DNA of 64,000 nt from Chrysophaeum taylorii (Eukaryota > Sar > Pelagophyceae > Pelagomonadales > Pelagomonadaceae). Under the pieces are notes generated by a model. The model was not told the origin of the DNA, did not search any database, and was given only the letters and a program-made list of their open reading frames with translations. The stretch is taken from contig JAQMWT010000318.1 of NCBI GenBank assembly GCA_029834535.1, positions 124,001-188,000 on the forward strand, read 5' to 3'. How positions within the stretch are numbered: the first letter of the stretch is position 1; every line of letters starts with the position of its first letter. Position numbers and translations under genes: made by a program. Shown here in pieces: positions 10,845 through 22,153 of this stretch.

Positions 10845-13800
10845 ACCTGTGAGGAAGCTATGACACTTACCCCTGCACCACGTATCCAGTATCCCTACGT
10901 CATTCCCTTATCGCTAGTGAGGTCCCCCCCATTATATAGTAGTTCTCACATCCCCATTTCAGTTCTCACATAGCAGCAGTGTTCGTTCGTTTCGATCGAA
11001 CCTGTGCTTGACTTCACGGCGACTCCTCATCGGCTTCAGTTCATTCCTACGTGTTCGTTTCGTTTCGTTTCGTCTACCATGTCCTCGATCGAAATTAAAG
11101 ATAGCAAGCTTTCGCAAAAACTTGATGCCTTCAGCGGTGAGCGACATTTCTTTTTTTTTCCCACCCATGGCCACGTCGTCTCGCGAACATGATCATCTCT
11201 ACCGGCGATCACATTATTTCGACCAACGATCCTTGGACTAGCATCTCAGCATCTTGCTGCTCTGAAGAAGAATTTCTCAGCATCTCGCTGCTCTGAAGAA
11301 GAATTTCGCGTCAAGCAACAACGTTGATATCCAAGAAAACCGCGACATGAACTTCACGCGACTTTACAAGCGCAATGCCGATGTTGTCTACATGGGCCAT
11401 GGGGATCGCGTAGCGAACTTCCTCAACAAGTTCATCATCGGAGTATACAAGTTGCTCGCCATTGTACCAATCACCGGAGTTCAAGTTGCTCGGCATTGTA
11501 CCTGATCCGACGCACCCTCGAGTGGGTCCTCGCATTTGACTACGTGCATCGTGCTTCACGACTTACTAGCTTTGTTTTATCGTCTCGCGTTTCGTACCGA
11601 TGAATGTGGTTGTACCCTTGAGAAGTTCAACAAAAATCAATTTAGATGGCATGCACAACCACTACCGTCGCGCTATCCGCCGCGTCGTCAGCCACAACCC
11701 CGACTTGAGACTCTTCCAACTGACCTACCCTAGACGCTCCCCTTTCCCAACAACCTGGCTCTACTCGATTCCGACGCACTACCCAATGTCCTTTTGGCGG
11801 CTGCTGCAAGGATCATCACTTTAAGAGGGACTGGCGCAAGTTTCAAAGTTCCTAGCTATTCCACGACGACGCGCTACCCACCATCGCCGTTCTTCTCAAC
11901 AGCGCCACGCTCCCAATGACTCCAACAACACCGAACAACACCAACCCACCAAAACCAACACCAGTAACACTACCTTTTCTGCTCCTATGCCTACTCCAAC
12001 CTTGACTGATTCTTGTTCCACCCCGCCGCTTTTCTTAATACCACCACCTATTACACCCCCTTCACCGCCTTAAACGGCCGCACCCAGCGTCTCACATCCA
12101 CCTCCCGATATTCTATCTTATCATCTTTGCACCTTTCTGCCAATCAAGATAAGTCCACGTCAACGCGTGTACCGCCGATTTTCTGCCGCAAGCACATCAA
12201 CAACCCCATCCCATGGAAGCCCCTCGTTTTCGTGAAGGAAAAGTGTTTTTTGTGGAAGCCCCTCGTTTTTGTTTTAAGCTCCCATTGCACAGGCACCCTT
12301 CGTTCTGTATTTTCCGCTATTCGTTGCTCAACCCCTCGTTCTGTATTTTCACCTCGTCGTTGCTCCCCTCCTTGTTCTGTATTTCCCCCTCGTCGTTGCT
12401 CCCCTCCTCGTTGTGCATTTTCAGCTATTCGTTGCTCCACTCCCCGTTGTGCATTTTCAGCTATTCGTTGATCCACTCCCCATTCTACATTTTCTGCTAT
12501 TCGTTGATCCACTCCCGTTGTGCTTGTCGGTTTTGGTAAAACCAGCGAATCACGTTCCATCGCGCATTTCACCTGCCACAACTAAGCTGTGCCTGTCAAT
12601 TTTTCGCGTGCGCAGCTTTCGTGCTTCCTATGTGGTTGGATCGCTCATCTTCGGGATCCTGGACAGACGCTTCTTTGCTGTGTGATTTGTGGTTCTCCTT
12701 CGCGCACTCTCGCCTTTTCGCCGCTCTTCTAACCTTTAAAATCCGGTTTTGCTATCGCAGTGAATTCCGTGCTCAGCACCCGCGACGCTATCTGCAATGT
12801 TCTTACGTCTGCGACGCTATCTGCAACGTTCTTACGTGCCACAACTGTTTTGCCACTATCGCCAACTTCTACCGCAGTCTATTCGAGTATGACGAGCAAA
12901 GCTCGCCGCTTGCTCCTCCAACGTTGGCCCATATGGCAACTTCGTTCTTGCGAATGCGAAAACGGGCCACTTTCTTGTCTGCCACAGCAGGCTGGCATAC
13001 AGCAGCCTGGTCTACCCGTGTTCGTTCCTTACACCGCTGGCGCGTCCGAAGTCTTCCATCTTCGCGTACAGGACGCGGTCGTGCCCATGGCAACTTGCTC
13101 GCGCCACAACAACCAAACACCCAACGTTCGCATCAACCCTGTTTACGCCTGTTTTTGCTTCTGTCGACTCCGACCATCGTCATAACCTGGTCACCATGCA
13201 CCGTGCAACATATCTGCCCAAAGGCCACGTTCTCATCAGACGTCTGGTACACTGCCATCATATATACCAGCCTGTTTTCCCGCTATCTTTACCCCGCTGC
13301 GATCCTCAGTGGCAACAATCGCTTAACGCAAGTCTTCCCAGGCACCTTTTGTCGCTATTGTTCTTCAGACCTCGATTTTGCTGACAGTTTCGCTTATCAG
13401 ATTTCCTGCAATGTCAACCATCGAAGGAACTTCAACGTTGTTCCGACTCTCTCGAATCACGCTTCCAAGCTCTCGTCTACTGTCGCCCCATTGTCACCTG
13501 TTCCTGCTCTTGCCCGATTGTCACCTGTTCTTCCGCTGTTGCCCCCTTGTCTCCTGTGTTTGATGAGAATGCGCCGGTTTCACTGGGACTGATCACTCCA
13601 TCACGTGAACCGACCATTCTACGAGCTCATGAACTCCGCCGAACCAAAGAGAGAAAACAACAAAACGTGCACAACAAAGTCGAGCCAACCCGAGCCGACA
13701 AAATAACAAGCATGCAAAACAAAAAGCATGCAAAACAAAGTCGAGCCAAACGGAGCCGACCGCGCTAAAGTCGAAAAAAGCGCACATTATTCAGAAACAA

Positions 13801-15890
13801 ATGGAGAACCAACTCAAACCCACAATACTGGCGTTTTACCACGCACTGTCGATTCTGTGTCATCTTGTGATTCCCTTCGATTCTGTGTCATCTTGTCCTT
13901 CCCTGTACGTTAATTATTCTAGCTTTCGTTTGTTAGTTCACTATGTCTTCCTTCCCCTCTGTCTCGCCCTGCCCATCCAAATCCTGCACGTCGGTTATAA
14001 GCCCTTGCCACAGAATATCATTCCCTCGGTCAGCTCGGTTGCTCGGATGTTGTTCGCGTTCCTTCTACTTTTTCTGGCACCGTCTGCCCTTTGAAGTGGG
14101 TCCACCGCACGAAGTATGAATCTGGCCGCTTCAAATCGTACACTGCTCATCTCGTTGTCCGCGGTTACACCCAGGTTCACGGCATTGCTTACCACGACAC
14201 GTACCGTCCTGTAGATGTCATCTCTGCTTTCATACAAGCCCCTGTCTGGCGTTGCTGTTCACGACTGGGATTTGCATAAGTTGGATGTCAGCTCCGCTTT
14301 TATCCAAGCTCCCATTGACGAAGACATCTATGTCTGGCCACCCGAAGGTTATGCTCCTCGCCAACCCACCGATGGTTTCAAAATCACTTACACGCTCCGT
14401 CGCTCTTGGTATGGTTGCAAACAAGCTTGTCGTAATTGGTGGCATTATTTGGCACGCTTTCTCGTCAATGACTGTGGCTTCGTCCGCGGATCTGGTGACA
14501 CTTGCCGTTACAAGCTCTTGCTTAATTCTACCGTTGTCCTACGTCTCGTTCTTGTCGTTGATGATCTTCTTGTTCCTTGCCTTGGTCATTACCCAGCCTT
14601 CTTCCTCCGTTTCCGAACCTTCACTGATGTTAACGAGCTTGATCTGACCACTTACGTTGGTCTCCGCATTACGCGTGCTCGCGCACAACCAGACTTGACT
14701 CCCGCTCCCAAAGCTCTCTCCTGTACCTGGCTCCCCTGCTCACGTCTTCATGGCACGCATCCCTTTTCGTCGTATTGTTGGCTGTGTTTTGATTATCTCC
14801 ATCATGACTCGCCCTGATATCACTTGGTCCGTCAAAACAGTGTGCGCGTTGTTCACACAATCCTGGTAAACCCCACCGGCACGCTTTATCCCACACTCTG
14901 CGTTTCTCAGGCTCATGCCCTAGTTCTTGGTCGCGATTCTACCCTTCGTCTCTGTGGTTATTCCGACTCCAGCGGGCCGACGACCCTGATGACCGCCACT
15001 CCACTACTGGCTTTTTGTTTTCTCCTTGCTGGCTCTATGATCGCCTACTGCTCCCGCTCGCAGTACCTCCTCCCGCCCTCTTTGAAGCTGAATTGCCGCG
15101 CGCCGCTACTGCTGAGCTCTCTTGGCTTCTCAAACTTCTTGATGACTTTGATCTCCCTCGTCACACGGTACCAATGTATGTCGATAATAGCACCACCGTC
15201 ACCCACGTCCGTCTCCAATGTCTCACGCGGCGCACCCGCCATATTGATATTCGCTTTTACAGCACCGACGAATATCATCGCAATCACATCATTGATCTCC
15301 AACACATCACCCGCCTTGACAACCTTAGCGATATCTTCACCCGCAGTACGGAAGCTCCTTCCTTCCTCCGGCTTCGTGCTCGTTACCTCACCTCGTGACT
15401 TCACCCTGATCTCTGTTGTTTCTTTCTTGCCACAATGCCTCTATTGACGTCTTAAAATGTCGACTGCTAAGAGGGGGGGGGGGTATGAGGGATGTGCCTG
15501 ACGGGCGGAGATAAGTACGCGGGACCTAGTCGGGGTCATCGCCGAGGCGTGGGGCAGGCGAAGAGAGGACGGGCCCCGCCCGTAGGTCGTACGCATGCTG
15601 CCGCCGGGCGTATGTGCGACGAAGGGTGACGTCCTGCTATTGACGTCTTCCTCAAAGCTTCTCCTCTGTGAGCGTCTCACTTACCCATTTTTTTTCCTTT
15701 TCTTTCTTTTTCCAGCACCTGTGTGAGGACCTCACTTACCCCTTTTTTCCTTTTCTTTCTTTTCCAGCACCTGTGTGAGGAAGCTATGACACTTACCCCT
15801 GCACCACGTATCCAGTATCCCTACGTCATTCCCTTATCGCTAGTGAGGTCCCCCATTATAGTTCTCCCATTTATTTCAGTTCTCGCAAAA
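10845..15890 (+). mobile_element. Ty1/Copia fossil C1
   Basis: Fossil LTR retrotransposon. LTR remnants share a near-identical block starting GTGAGGAAGCTATGACACTTACC at about 10850 and 15775. Between them lie a gag-like region (11000-13560) and pol remnants. The pol part shows Copia reverse transcriptase signatures near 14085-14530 (HKLDVSSAFIQAP, YGCKQACRNWW) and RNase H near 14990-15400 (AELSWLLKLLDDF, VDNSTTVT, HIDIRF). A purine-rich tract (CTGCTAAGAGGGG) precedes the 3' LTR at about 15470. Protease and integrase are not clearly seen. The element is broken, with several breaks in pol. The close match of the two LTR blocks suggests a moderately recent insertion, but the 5' LTR is incomplete. 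Confidence 0.8.
12296..12515. repeat. 36-bp minisatellite, about six units
   Basis: A unit like GTTCTGTATTTTCCGCTATT plus CGTTGCTCCACTCCC repeats about six times inside the gag-like region of fossil C1. Two sub-types alternate (TCAGCTATTCG and CACCTCGTCG), which suggests expansion in two steps. Confidence 0.9.
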
Positions 15891-16009
15891 CCGGTTTAAA
15901 ACATGTACTAAAACTAAACCCTGACCTTTCATTTTATGAAAACCAACTTTGCTACGAGAGGGTCAAGATTATCTAACAGTTCTTCCCCCAAAACAAAACA
16001 AAACAAAAC

Positions 16010-17905
16010 ATGAAACAAAACATGCTGAAGGCTGCGTGCTTGGCTGGCGATGTCCGTGCCGTGCGGCGGCTGCTGGATTCGTGTTCTTCTTCTTCTTCTT
16101 CCGACGTGAACCAGGTTTATGATGACGGCGCGTACTCACCCCTCATTGCGGCGAGCTTGTGCGGCCACCTCCGCGTCGTTCGGCTCTTAGTCTCGAAAGG
16201 CGCCGACGTGAACTTGGTCGCTAAAAACGGTTGGTCGGCGCTCTCTGCCGCGAGTCAGAACGGCCACGTCGAGGTCTTACGTTTCCTGGTCTCAAAAGGC
16301 GCCGACGTCAATCGGGTCGACGATAACGGTTTTTCGGCTCTTTTCGCCGCGAGTCAGAACGGCCGCGTCGACGCGGTTTCCCTGCTGCTCGAGATGACCG
16401 GCGTCGACGTAGACCGCGCCGCCAACGATGGTTCGACGCCGCTCTGCGTGGCCAGCTTTAAAGGATTTGTCGCCGTCGTCCGATTGCTACTTTCGCGCGG
16501 CGCCGACGCCAACAAAGCCGACGGAGACGGTTGCTCGTCTCTTCACCTCGCGTGTCACGAGGGCCACGTCGACGTAGTTCGGTTATTGCTCGAGCACGAC
16601 GCCGACGTCGACCGCGCCAAGGTGGTTCACGGCTCCTCGTCTCTTCACCTCGCGAGCCAGCAAAGCCACGTCGACGTGATTCGATTATTGCTCGAGCACG
16701 ACGCCGACGTCAACCGCGCCAGGGACGTCGACGGCGCCTCGTCTCTTTACATCGCGAGCGGCTTGGGCTACGTCCAAGTAGTTGAGTTATTGCTCGAAAA
16801 CGGCGCCGACGTCAACCAGGCCACCAACGATGGTGCCACGCCGCTGTGCGCGGCGAGCAAGATGGGCTACGTCGAAGTGGTTCGAGTATTGCTCGAAAAC
16901 GGCGCCGACGTCAACCAGGCCGCCAACGATGGTGCCGCGCCGCTGTGCGCGGCGAGCAAGATGGGCTACGTCGAAGTGGTTCGAGTATTGCTCGAAAACG
17001 GCGCCGACGTCAACCAGGCCAATGAAGACGACGGCGGTTCGTCCCTGCATTTCGCGAGCCTCGCGGGCCGCGTCGAAGTAGTTGAGTTATTGCTCGAGAC
17101 GACCGGCGTCGACGTAGACCGCGCCGCCAACGATGGTTCCACGCCGCTCTGCGTGGCCAGCCATAACGGCTTTGTCGCCGTCGTCCGATTGCTACTTTCG
17201 CACGGCGCCGACCCCAAAAACCGCGGCAAAGATACCTCTCCGCTGTGCGAGGCGAGCCACCAGGGCCACTTCGAAGTAGTTCGATTGTTGCTCGAAAACG
17301 GCGCCGACGTCAACCACGCCAGAGACTTCGACGGCTTTTCGTCGCTTCACCTCGCGAGCCTCAAGGGCCACCTCGAAGTAGTTCGATTATTGCTGGTGGA
17401 CGGTGCCGACGTCGACCGAACAAACGACGATGGCGCCTCGCCGCTTTGTCTCGCGAGCTATTCTGGCCAAGATTCCGTCGCCCGACTATTACTGAAACGC
17501 GGCGCCGACGTCAATCATCTCGCTCGTCACGACCTCTCGCCGTTGCATCTCGCCAGTTACAATGGTTACGTCGACGTCGTTCGGTTATTGCTTGGGTACG
17601 GCGCCGACGCCCGCCGCGTGGATTCGTACGGCATGACGCCCGTCGATGCGGCGCGCGCCAGTGGCCATCATGCCGTCGTTGCCCGGCTACGAGCTACCCG
17701 ATGTCTTCTCGACCACCTCGTCTTCGATTTATCTTCTTCTTCTTCTTCTTCTTCCGGAGAGGATAATGATACTCAGCTTTTGTTGGTTCGAGAAGAGCCC
17801 CGCACCACGAAGAAGTGTCCGCACTGCAATCGTCGACGACGACGCCTCTACGACGACTCCGACTCCCGCAGGGAATGTCCTTCCTCCCTCCCAGAGACTA
17901 AGTAA
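16010..17905 (+). CDS. Ankyrin-repeat protein, 17 repeats (ANK copy 1)
   Basis: An intact 631-residue frame with no intron. Seventeen ankyrin repeats run from about residue 4 to 565, each with the usual G-x-x-x-L-x-x-A-S and V-V-R-L-L-L-x-x-G-A-D-V-N pattern. A serine run (about residues 573-582, coded by TTC/TCT triplets) and an acidic patch follow. The tail is basic and contains TTKKCPHCNRRRRR, a possible half zinc knuckle. There is no signal peptide or membrane segment. Ankyrin stacks bind other proteins, and nothing in the sequence shows the partner or pathway. The ATG follows CCCCCAAAACAAAAC repeats about 120 bases after the 3' LTR of fossil C1. The next in-frame ATG is only four codons on, so the start is not certain. 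Repeats 9 and 10 are almost identical, a sign of recent internal duplication. Confidence 0.9.
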   Translation: MKQNMLKAACLAGDVRAVRRLLDSCSSSSSSDVNQVYDDGAYSPLIAASLCGHLRVVRLLVSKGADVNLVAKNGWSALSAASQNGHVEVLRFLVSKGADVNRVDDNGFSALFAASQNGRVDAVSLLLEMTGVDVDRAANDGSTPLCVASFKGFVAVVRLLLSRGADANKADGDGCSSLHLACHEGHVDVVRLLLEHDADVDRAKVVHGSSSLHLASQQSHVDVIRLLLEHDADVNRARDVDGASSLYIASGLGYVQVVELLLENGADVNQATNDGATPLCAASKMGYVEVVRVLLENGADVNQAANDGAAPLCAASKMGYVEVVRVLLENGADVNQANEDDGGSSLHFASLAGRVEVVELLLETTGVDVDRAANDGSTPLCVASHNGFVAVVRLLLSHGADPKNRGKDTSPLCEASHQGHFEVVRLLLENGADVNHARDFDGFSSLHLASLKGHLEVVRLLLVDGADVDRTNDDGASPLCLASYSGQDSVARLLLKRGADVNHLARHDLSPLHLASYNGYVDVVRLLLGYGADARRVDSYGMTPVDAARASGHHAVVARLRATRCLLDHLVFDLSSSSSSSSGEDNDTQLLLVREEPRTTKKCPHCNRRRRRLYDDSDSRRECPSSLPETK

Positions 17906-17996
17906 TTAATTATAATTAATTAATTAATTAATTAATTAATTAATTAATTAATTAATTAATTAATTAATTAATATCCATGGTGAATTAATTTATTAA
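17906..17996. repeat. TTAA microsatellite after ANK copy 1
   Basis: About 20 copies of TTAA/TAAT directly after the stop codon. ANK copy 2 also ends in a shorter, interrupted TTAA tract, so the duplication reached into it. Confidence 0.95.
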
Positions 17997-18714
17997 TTAC
18001 CATGGTGCGAGTTGGAGGAGGTAGACAGGGATGAGGCGGTGGAGAATGGAGCGCGCACCGTTGGAGTTGACAGGGCGTGGGTTTCGAAGGAGCACGACGG
18101 AGATTTATCCATGTGGCCGACGGTGGCCGATGGTCTAGAAGTAGATAGCGGACGTCCCGTCGCGGTCGACGGTCGAGCGGGGTTCGGGTCGAGGACGACC
18201 CGCACGAAGAGCGAGGCGTGGCGGTGGTTGCGGGCTCCGTTCCCTCGGCGATGGCCAGACCGCGGCCACGGGCGGTCGTCGTGGACGCGCGCGGGCGGCT
18301 CGTCGGCGCGTAGGCGCACCGGTCGCGGCGACGACGGGGCGTCTGTCGTAGAAGGCAAAGCGGAGGCGGCGAGTCCCAGGACGTCGCGTGACCACCATCT
18401 ACCAAGCCGAAATCGCGGTAGCAGACGCGTCGAGCTCGAAGACTCGTCGCGCCGGCGACGTCGTCGCGGCCTTCGTCGACGCCGGCCGCGACTTTACGGC
18501 GAGCCGTTGTCGCCCGCGGGGGAGAGTCCGAGGCCGCGGTCGGGACGGCGGTGGCCGCTCGCAGCGGCGACGAAGACGCCGGCACGCATCGTATCGAAGC
18601 GCTGGCGGACGCGTCGAGCTCGACGCGCCGCCGAGTTTTTATTTCGGGTTGGTCGACTGGACGTCAACCCGCGGGCGAGTCCGAGTCCGCGGTCGCGACG
18701 GCGGTGGCAATTAA
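17997..18714. other. GC-rich island between two TTAA tracts
   Basis: This block is markedly richer in G+C than the sequence around it, and reading frames stay open on both strands (18012-18731 plus, 17968-18585 minus). The translations are arginine/alanine/proline-rich without any recognised domain. Long overlapping frames are expected by chance in such sequence. No gene is called. Confidence 0.4.
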
Positions 18715-18860
18715 TATTATTAATTAATTAATTATAATTAATTAATTAATTAATTATAATTAATTATAATTAATTAATTAATTAATTAATTGCTCGACGC
18801 GCCGCCGAGTTTTTATTTCGGGTTGGTCGACTGGACGCCAACCCGCGGGCGAGTCCGAGT
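18619..18860. repeat. Direct repeat of about 70 bp around a TTAA tract
   Basis: The block starting CTCGACGCGCCGCCGAGTTT occurs at about 18619 and again at about 18791, with the same following sequence to GCGGGCGAGTCCGAGT. The two copies are separated by TTAA repeats, consistent with slippage or unequal exchange at the microsatellite. Confidence 0.9.
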
Positions 18861-18980
18861 GAATTAATTAATTAATTAATTCATTCATTCATTAATTCAT
18901 TCATTAATTAATTCATTAATTAATTCATTAATTCATTAATTAATTCATTAATTCATTAATTAATTAATTAATCAATTAAT
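18715..18980. repeat. TTAA/TTCA microsatellite field
   Basis: Long runs of TTAA interspersed with ATTCATTC and ATTAATTCATT units extend up to the first tandem Helitron-like unit. Confidence 0.9.
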
Positions 18981-18994
18981 TAATCTTCTTATCT

Positions 18995-20059
18995 TCCTAA
19001 CTACTAATCGACAGATGTTTGTCTGTTTGTTTGTTTGTTTGTTTGTTTGTTTGTTTGTCCCTCGATTTAGGGTAAGGATCAGGTAGGCGCGAGAGTAAGG
19101 ATCAGGTAGGCACGAGAGCCAGGCAGTGATCCTCAAGCCGTCTACGGCGACCTCGCAGACTATTTCCACGACCCGCGGCGGCTCTTTCAGCGCGCCATTC
19201 TCACGCCCCGTCGAAACGATGTTGTCGATGCTGACAACGCGCGCATGACCGCGGCCTTTTTTTCCCGGAGACGAGGCGTCGGAGTTCTTTTCGGCTGACT
19301 AGGCTGGGTCGGAAGACGACGCCTCGCTCTTTACAGTAGAGTTTTCAACTCCCTGACAACCAACGGCATGCTGACTTTGATCGCGAGCTTAATGTCTTCG
19401 CAACCTCGACCCGTCGCACGGCCACTGCAACGGTACCAGATACATGATCGATCGTGTCGTTGTCACCGAGGCTCCTCCAACCTGTATCCCGTAAGGCCCG
19501 CCTACGCCAAACGATCAACAAGAGCCAGGACCAGACGCCCCGCGAGGTCGGCGTCCTCTTGCCCAAGCCCGTCTTCTGCCACGTCCAGCTCTACGTGGCT
19601 CTCTGTCGATCGGCAACCCCGAGGATATCGTCTTCTGAGTCGACGACTCCACCCTACCCCACACGTGCTGCGCAATACCGATAAGCCCCCTCCCGGCGTC
19701 TACACGCGCACGGTAGGTGAACTTACTGGGACCAGGTGAACTTACTGGGGTTTGAGATTGGGACTAGGTGAACTTACTCGGACCAGGTGAACTTACTGGG
19801 ACCAAGTGAACTTACTGGGGTTTTAGAGGAACGCAAAGTTAGCGGCGTGTACGGATCAAAGCAGCTTCGATTGGCGGAGGTGAGAGCGACGAGCTCGAAG
19901 GAGAGTGGGGTGAGTAGATGTGAGCACGAGTGGGCTTACGCCGAACTTACTGGGGTTAGAGATTGGGACTAGGTGAACTTACTGGGACCAGGTGAACTTA
20001 CTGGGGTTAGAGATTGGGACCAGGTGAACTTACTGGCGAACTTACTGGCCTGCACTTGT
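18995..20059 (+). mobile_element. Helitron-like tandem unit H2
   Basis: Begins TCCTAACTACTAATCGACAG, then a (GTTT)n tract and CCCTCGATTTAGGGTAAGG. A decayed helicase tail follows (about 19130-19700), then a GGTGAACTTACTGG motif array (19705-20045) and the end GGCCTGCACTTG. In the helicase part one can read pieces matching the Pif1-like helicase of Helitrons: a FHDPRRLFQRAILTPR-type segment, LNSLTTNG, an INKSQ(G/D)QTPREVGVLLP core and the LYVAL motif. These lie in different frames, so no functional protein is made. No Rep domain is present. It is the first of four units of about 1.05 kb in head-to-tail order. Confidence 0.75.
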
Positions 20060-21096
20060 CTTTCTTAACTACTAATCGACAGATGTTTGTCTGTTTGTTT
20101 GTCCCTCGATTTAGGGTAAGGATCAGGTAGGCGCGAGAGTAAGGATCAGGTAGGCGCGAGAGCCAGACAGTGATCCTCCAAGCCGTCTACGGCGACCTCG
20201 CAGACTATTTCCACGACCCGCGGCGGCTCTTTCAGCGCGCCATTCTCACGCCCCGTCGAAACGATGTTGTCGATGCTGACAACGCGCGCATGACCGCGGC
20301 CTTTTTTTCCCGGAGACGAGGCGTCGGAGTTCTTTTCGGCTGACTAGGCTGGGTCGGAAGACGACGCCTCGCTCTTTACAGTAGAGTTTTCAACTCCCTG
20401 ACAACCAACGGGATGCTGACTTTGATCGCGAGCTTAAAGTCTTCGCAACCTCGACCCGTCGCACGGCCACTGCAACGGTACCAGATACATGATCGATCGT
20501 GTCGTTGTCACCGAGGCTCCTCCAACCTGTATCCCTTAAGGCCCGCCGACGCCAAACGATCAACAAGAGCCAGGGCCAGACGCCCCGCGAGGTCGGCGTC
20601 CTCTTGCCCAAGCCCGTCTTCTGCCACGTCCAGCTCTACGTGGCTCTTTGTCAATCGGCAACCCCGAGATATGCTCTTCTGAGTCGACGACTCCACCCTA
20701 CCACACGTGCTGCGCAATACCGATAAGCCCCTCCCGGCGTCTACACGCGCACTGTAGGTGAACTGGGACCAGGTGAACAGGAACCAGGTGGGCTTAGGGT
20801 TAGGATTGGGACTAGGTGAACTTAGTGACCAGGTGAACTGAGACCAAGTGAACTTACAGGCTTTAGAGTAAACTCAAAGCTTAGCGGCGTGTGCGGATCA
20901 AAGCAGCTTAGATTGGCGGGGTGAGACGACGAGCTCAAAGGAGAGTGGGGTGAGTGGGTGTGGGTTTACGCCGAACTATAGAGATTGTGTTTACGCCGAA
21001 TTTACTGGGGTTAGAGATTGGGACTAGGTGAACTTAATGGGGTGAAAATGCTGGGGTTAGAGATTGGGACTAGGTGAACTTACTGGCCTGCACTTG
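20060..21096 (+). mobile_element. Helitron-like tandem unit H3
   Basis: Same layout as its neighbours: start TCTTAACTACTAATCGACAG (one change from the usual TCCTAAC), helicase tail about 20160-20750, motif array about 20755-21085, and end GGCCTGCACTTG. The helicase core INKSQGQTPREVGVLLP is read near 20560-20610. The motif array is shorter and more degenerate than in H2. Confidence 0.75.
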
Positions 21097-22153
21097 TCCT
21101 AACTACTAATCGACAGATGTTTGTCTGTCTGTGTGTTTGTTTGTCTGTCTGTCTGTTTGTCCCTCGATTTAGGGTAAGGATCAGGTAGGCGCGAGAGTAA
21201 GGATCAGGTAGAAGCGAGAGCCAGACAGTGATCCTCCAAGCCGTCTACGGCGACCTCGCAGACTATTTCCACGACCCGCGGCGGCTCTTTCAGCGCGCCA
21301 TTCTCACGCCCCGTCGAAACGATGTTGTCGATGCTGACAACGCGCGCATGACCGCGGCCTTTTTTCCCGGAGACGAGGCGTCGGAGTTCTTTTCGGCCGA
21401 CTAGGTTGGGTCGGAAGACGACGCCTCGCTCTTTACAGTCGAGTTTTGAACTCCCTGACAACCAACGGCATGCTGACTTTGATCGCGAGCTTAAAGTCTT
21501 CGCAACCTCGACCCGTCGCACGGCCACTGCAACGGTACCAGATACATGATCGATCGTGTCGTTGTCACCGAGGCTCCTCCAACCTGTATCCCTTAAGGCC
21601 CGCCGACGCCAAACGATCAACAAGAGCCAGGGCCAGACGCCCCGCGAGGTCGGCGTCCTCTTGCCCAAGCCCGTCTTCTGCCACGTCCAGCTCTACGTGG
21701 CTCTCTGTCGATCGGCAACCCCGAGGATATGCTCTTCTGAGTCGACGACTCCACCCTACCCCACACGTGCTGCGCAATACCGATAAGCCCTCCCGGCGTC
21801 TACACGCGCACTGTAGGTGAACTTACTGGGACCAGGTGAACTTACTGGACCAGGTGAACTTTGGGTTAGGATTGGGACTAGGTGAACGACCAGGTGACTT
21901 ACTGAGACCAAGTGAAGTTACTGGGGCTTTTAGAGTAAACTCAAAGCTTAGCGGCGTGTGCGGATCAAAGCAGCTTAGATTGGCGGGGGTGAGAGCGACG
22001 AGCTCAAAGGAGAGTGGGTGGGTGGGTTTACGCCGAACAGAGATTGGTTTCGCCGAATTTACTGGGGTTAGAGATTGGGACTAGGTGAACTTAATGGGGT
22101 GAAAATGCTGGGGTTAGAGATTGGGACTAGGTGAACTTACTGGCCTGCACTTG
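21097..22153 (+). mobile_element. Helitron-like tandem unit H4
   Basis: Start TCCTAACTACTAATCGACAG, GTTT/GTCT tract, helicase tail about 21225-21815, motif array to about 22140, end GGCCTGCACTTG directly abutting the next TCCTAAC. H4 and H5 share the same small differences (for example GATCAGGTAGAAGCGAG), so they probably arose from each other most recently. Confidence 0.75.

Noticed and set aside
17245-17766. 173-codon frame overlapping ANK copy 1 (and its twin in copy 2 at 24201)
   Set aside because: A shadow frame of the ankyrin repeats, arginine/serine-rich, kept open by the regular codon pattern of the repeats.
18012-18731. 239-codon plus-strand frame in the GC-rich island
   Set aside because: Equally long frames exist on the opposite strand, the composition is Arg/Ala/Pro only, and there is no domain or conservation.
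19705-20045. GGTGAACTTACTGG arrays as a CRISPR array
   Set aside because: Spacers are not unique sequences but repeat themselves, the context is a eukaryotic transposon, and no cas genes exist.
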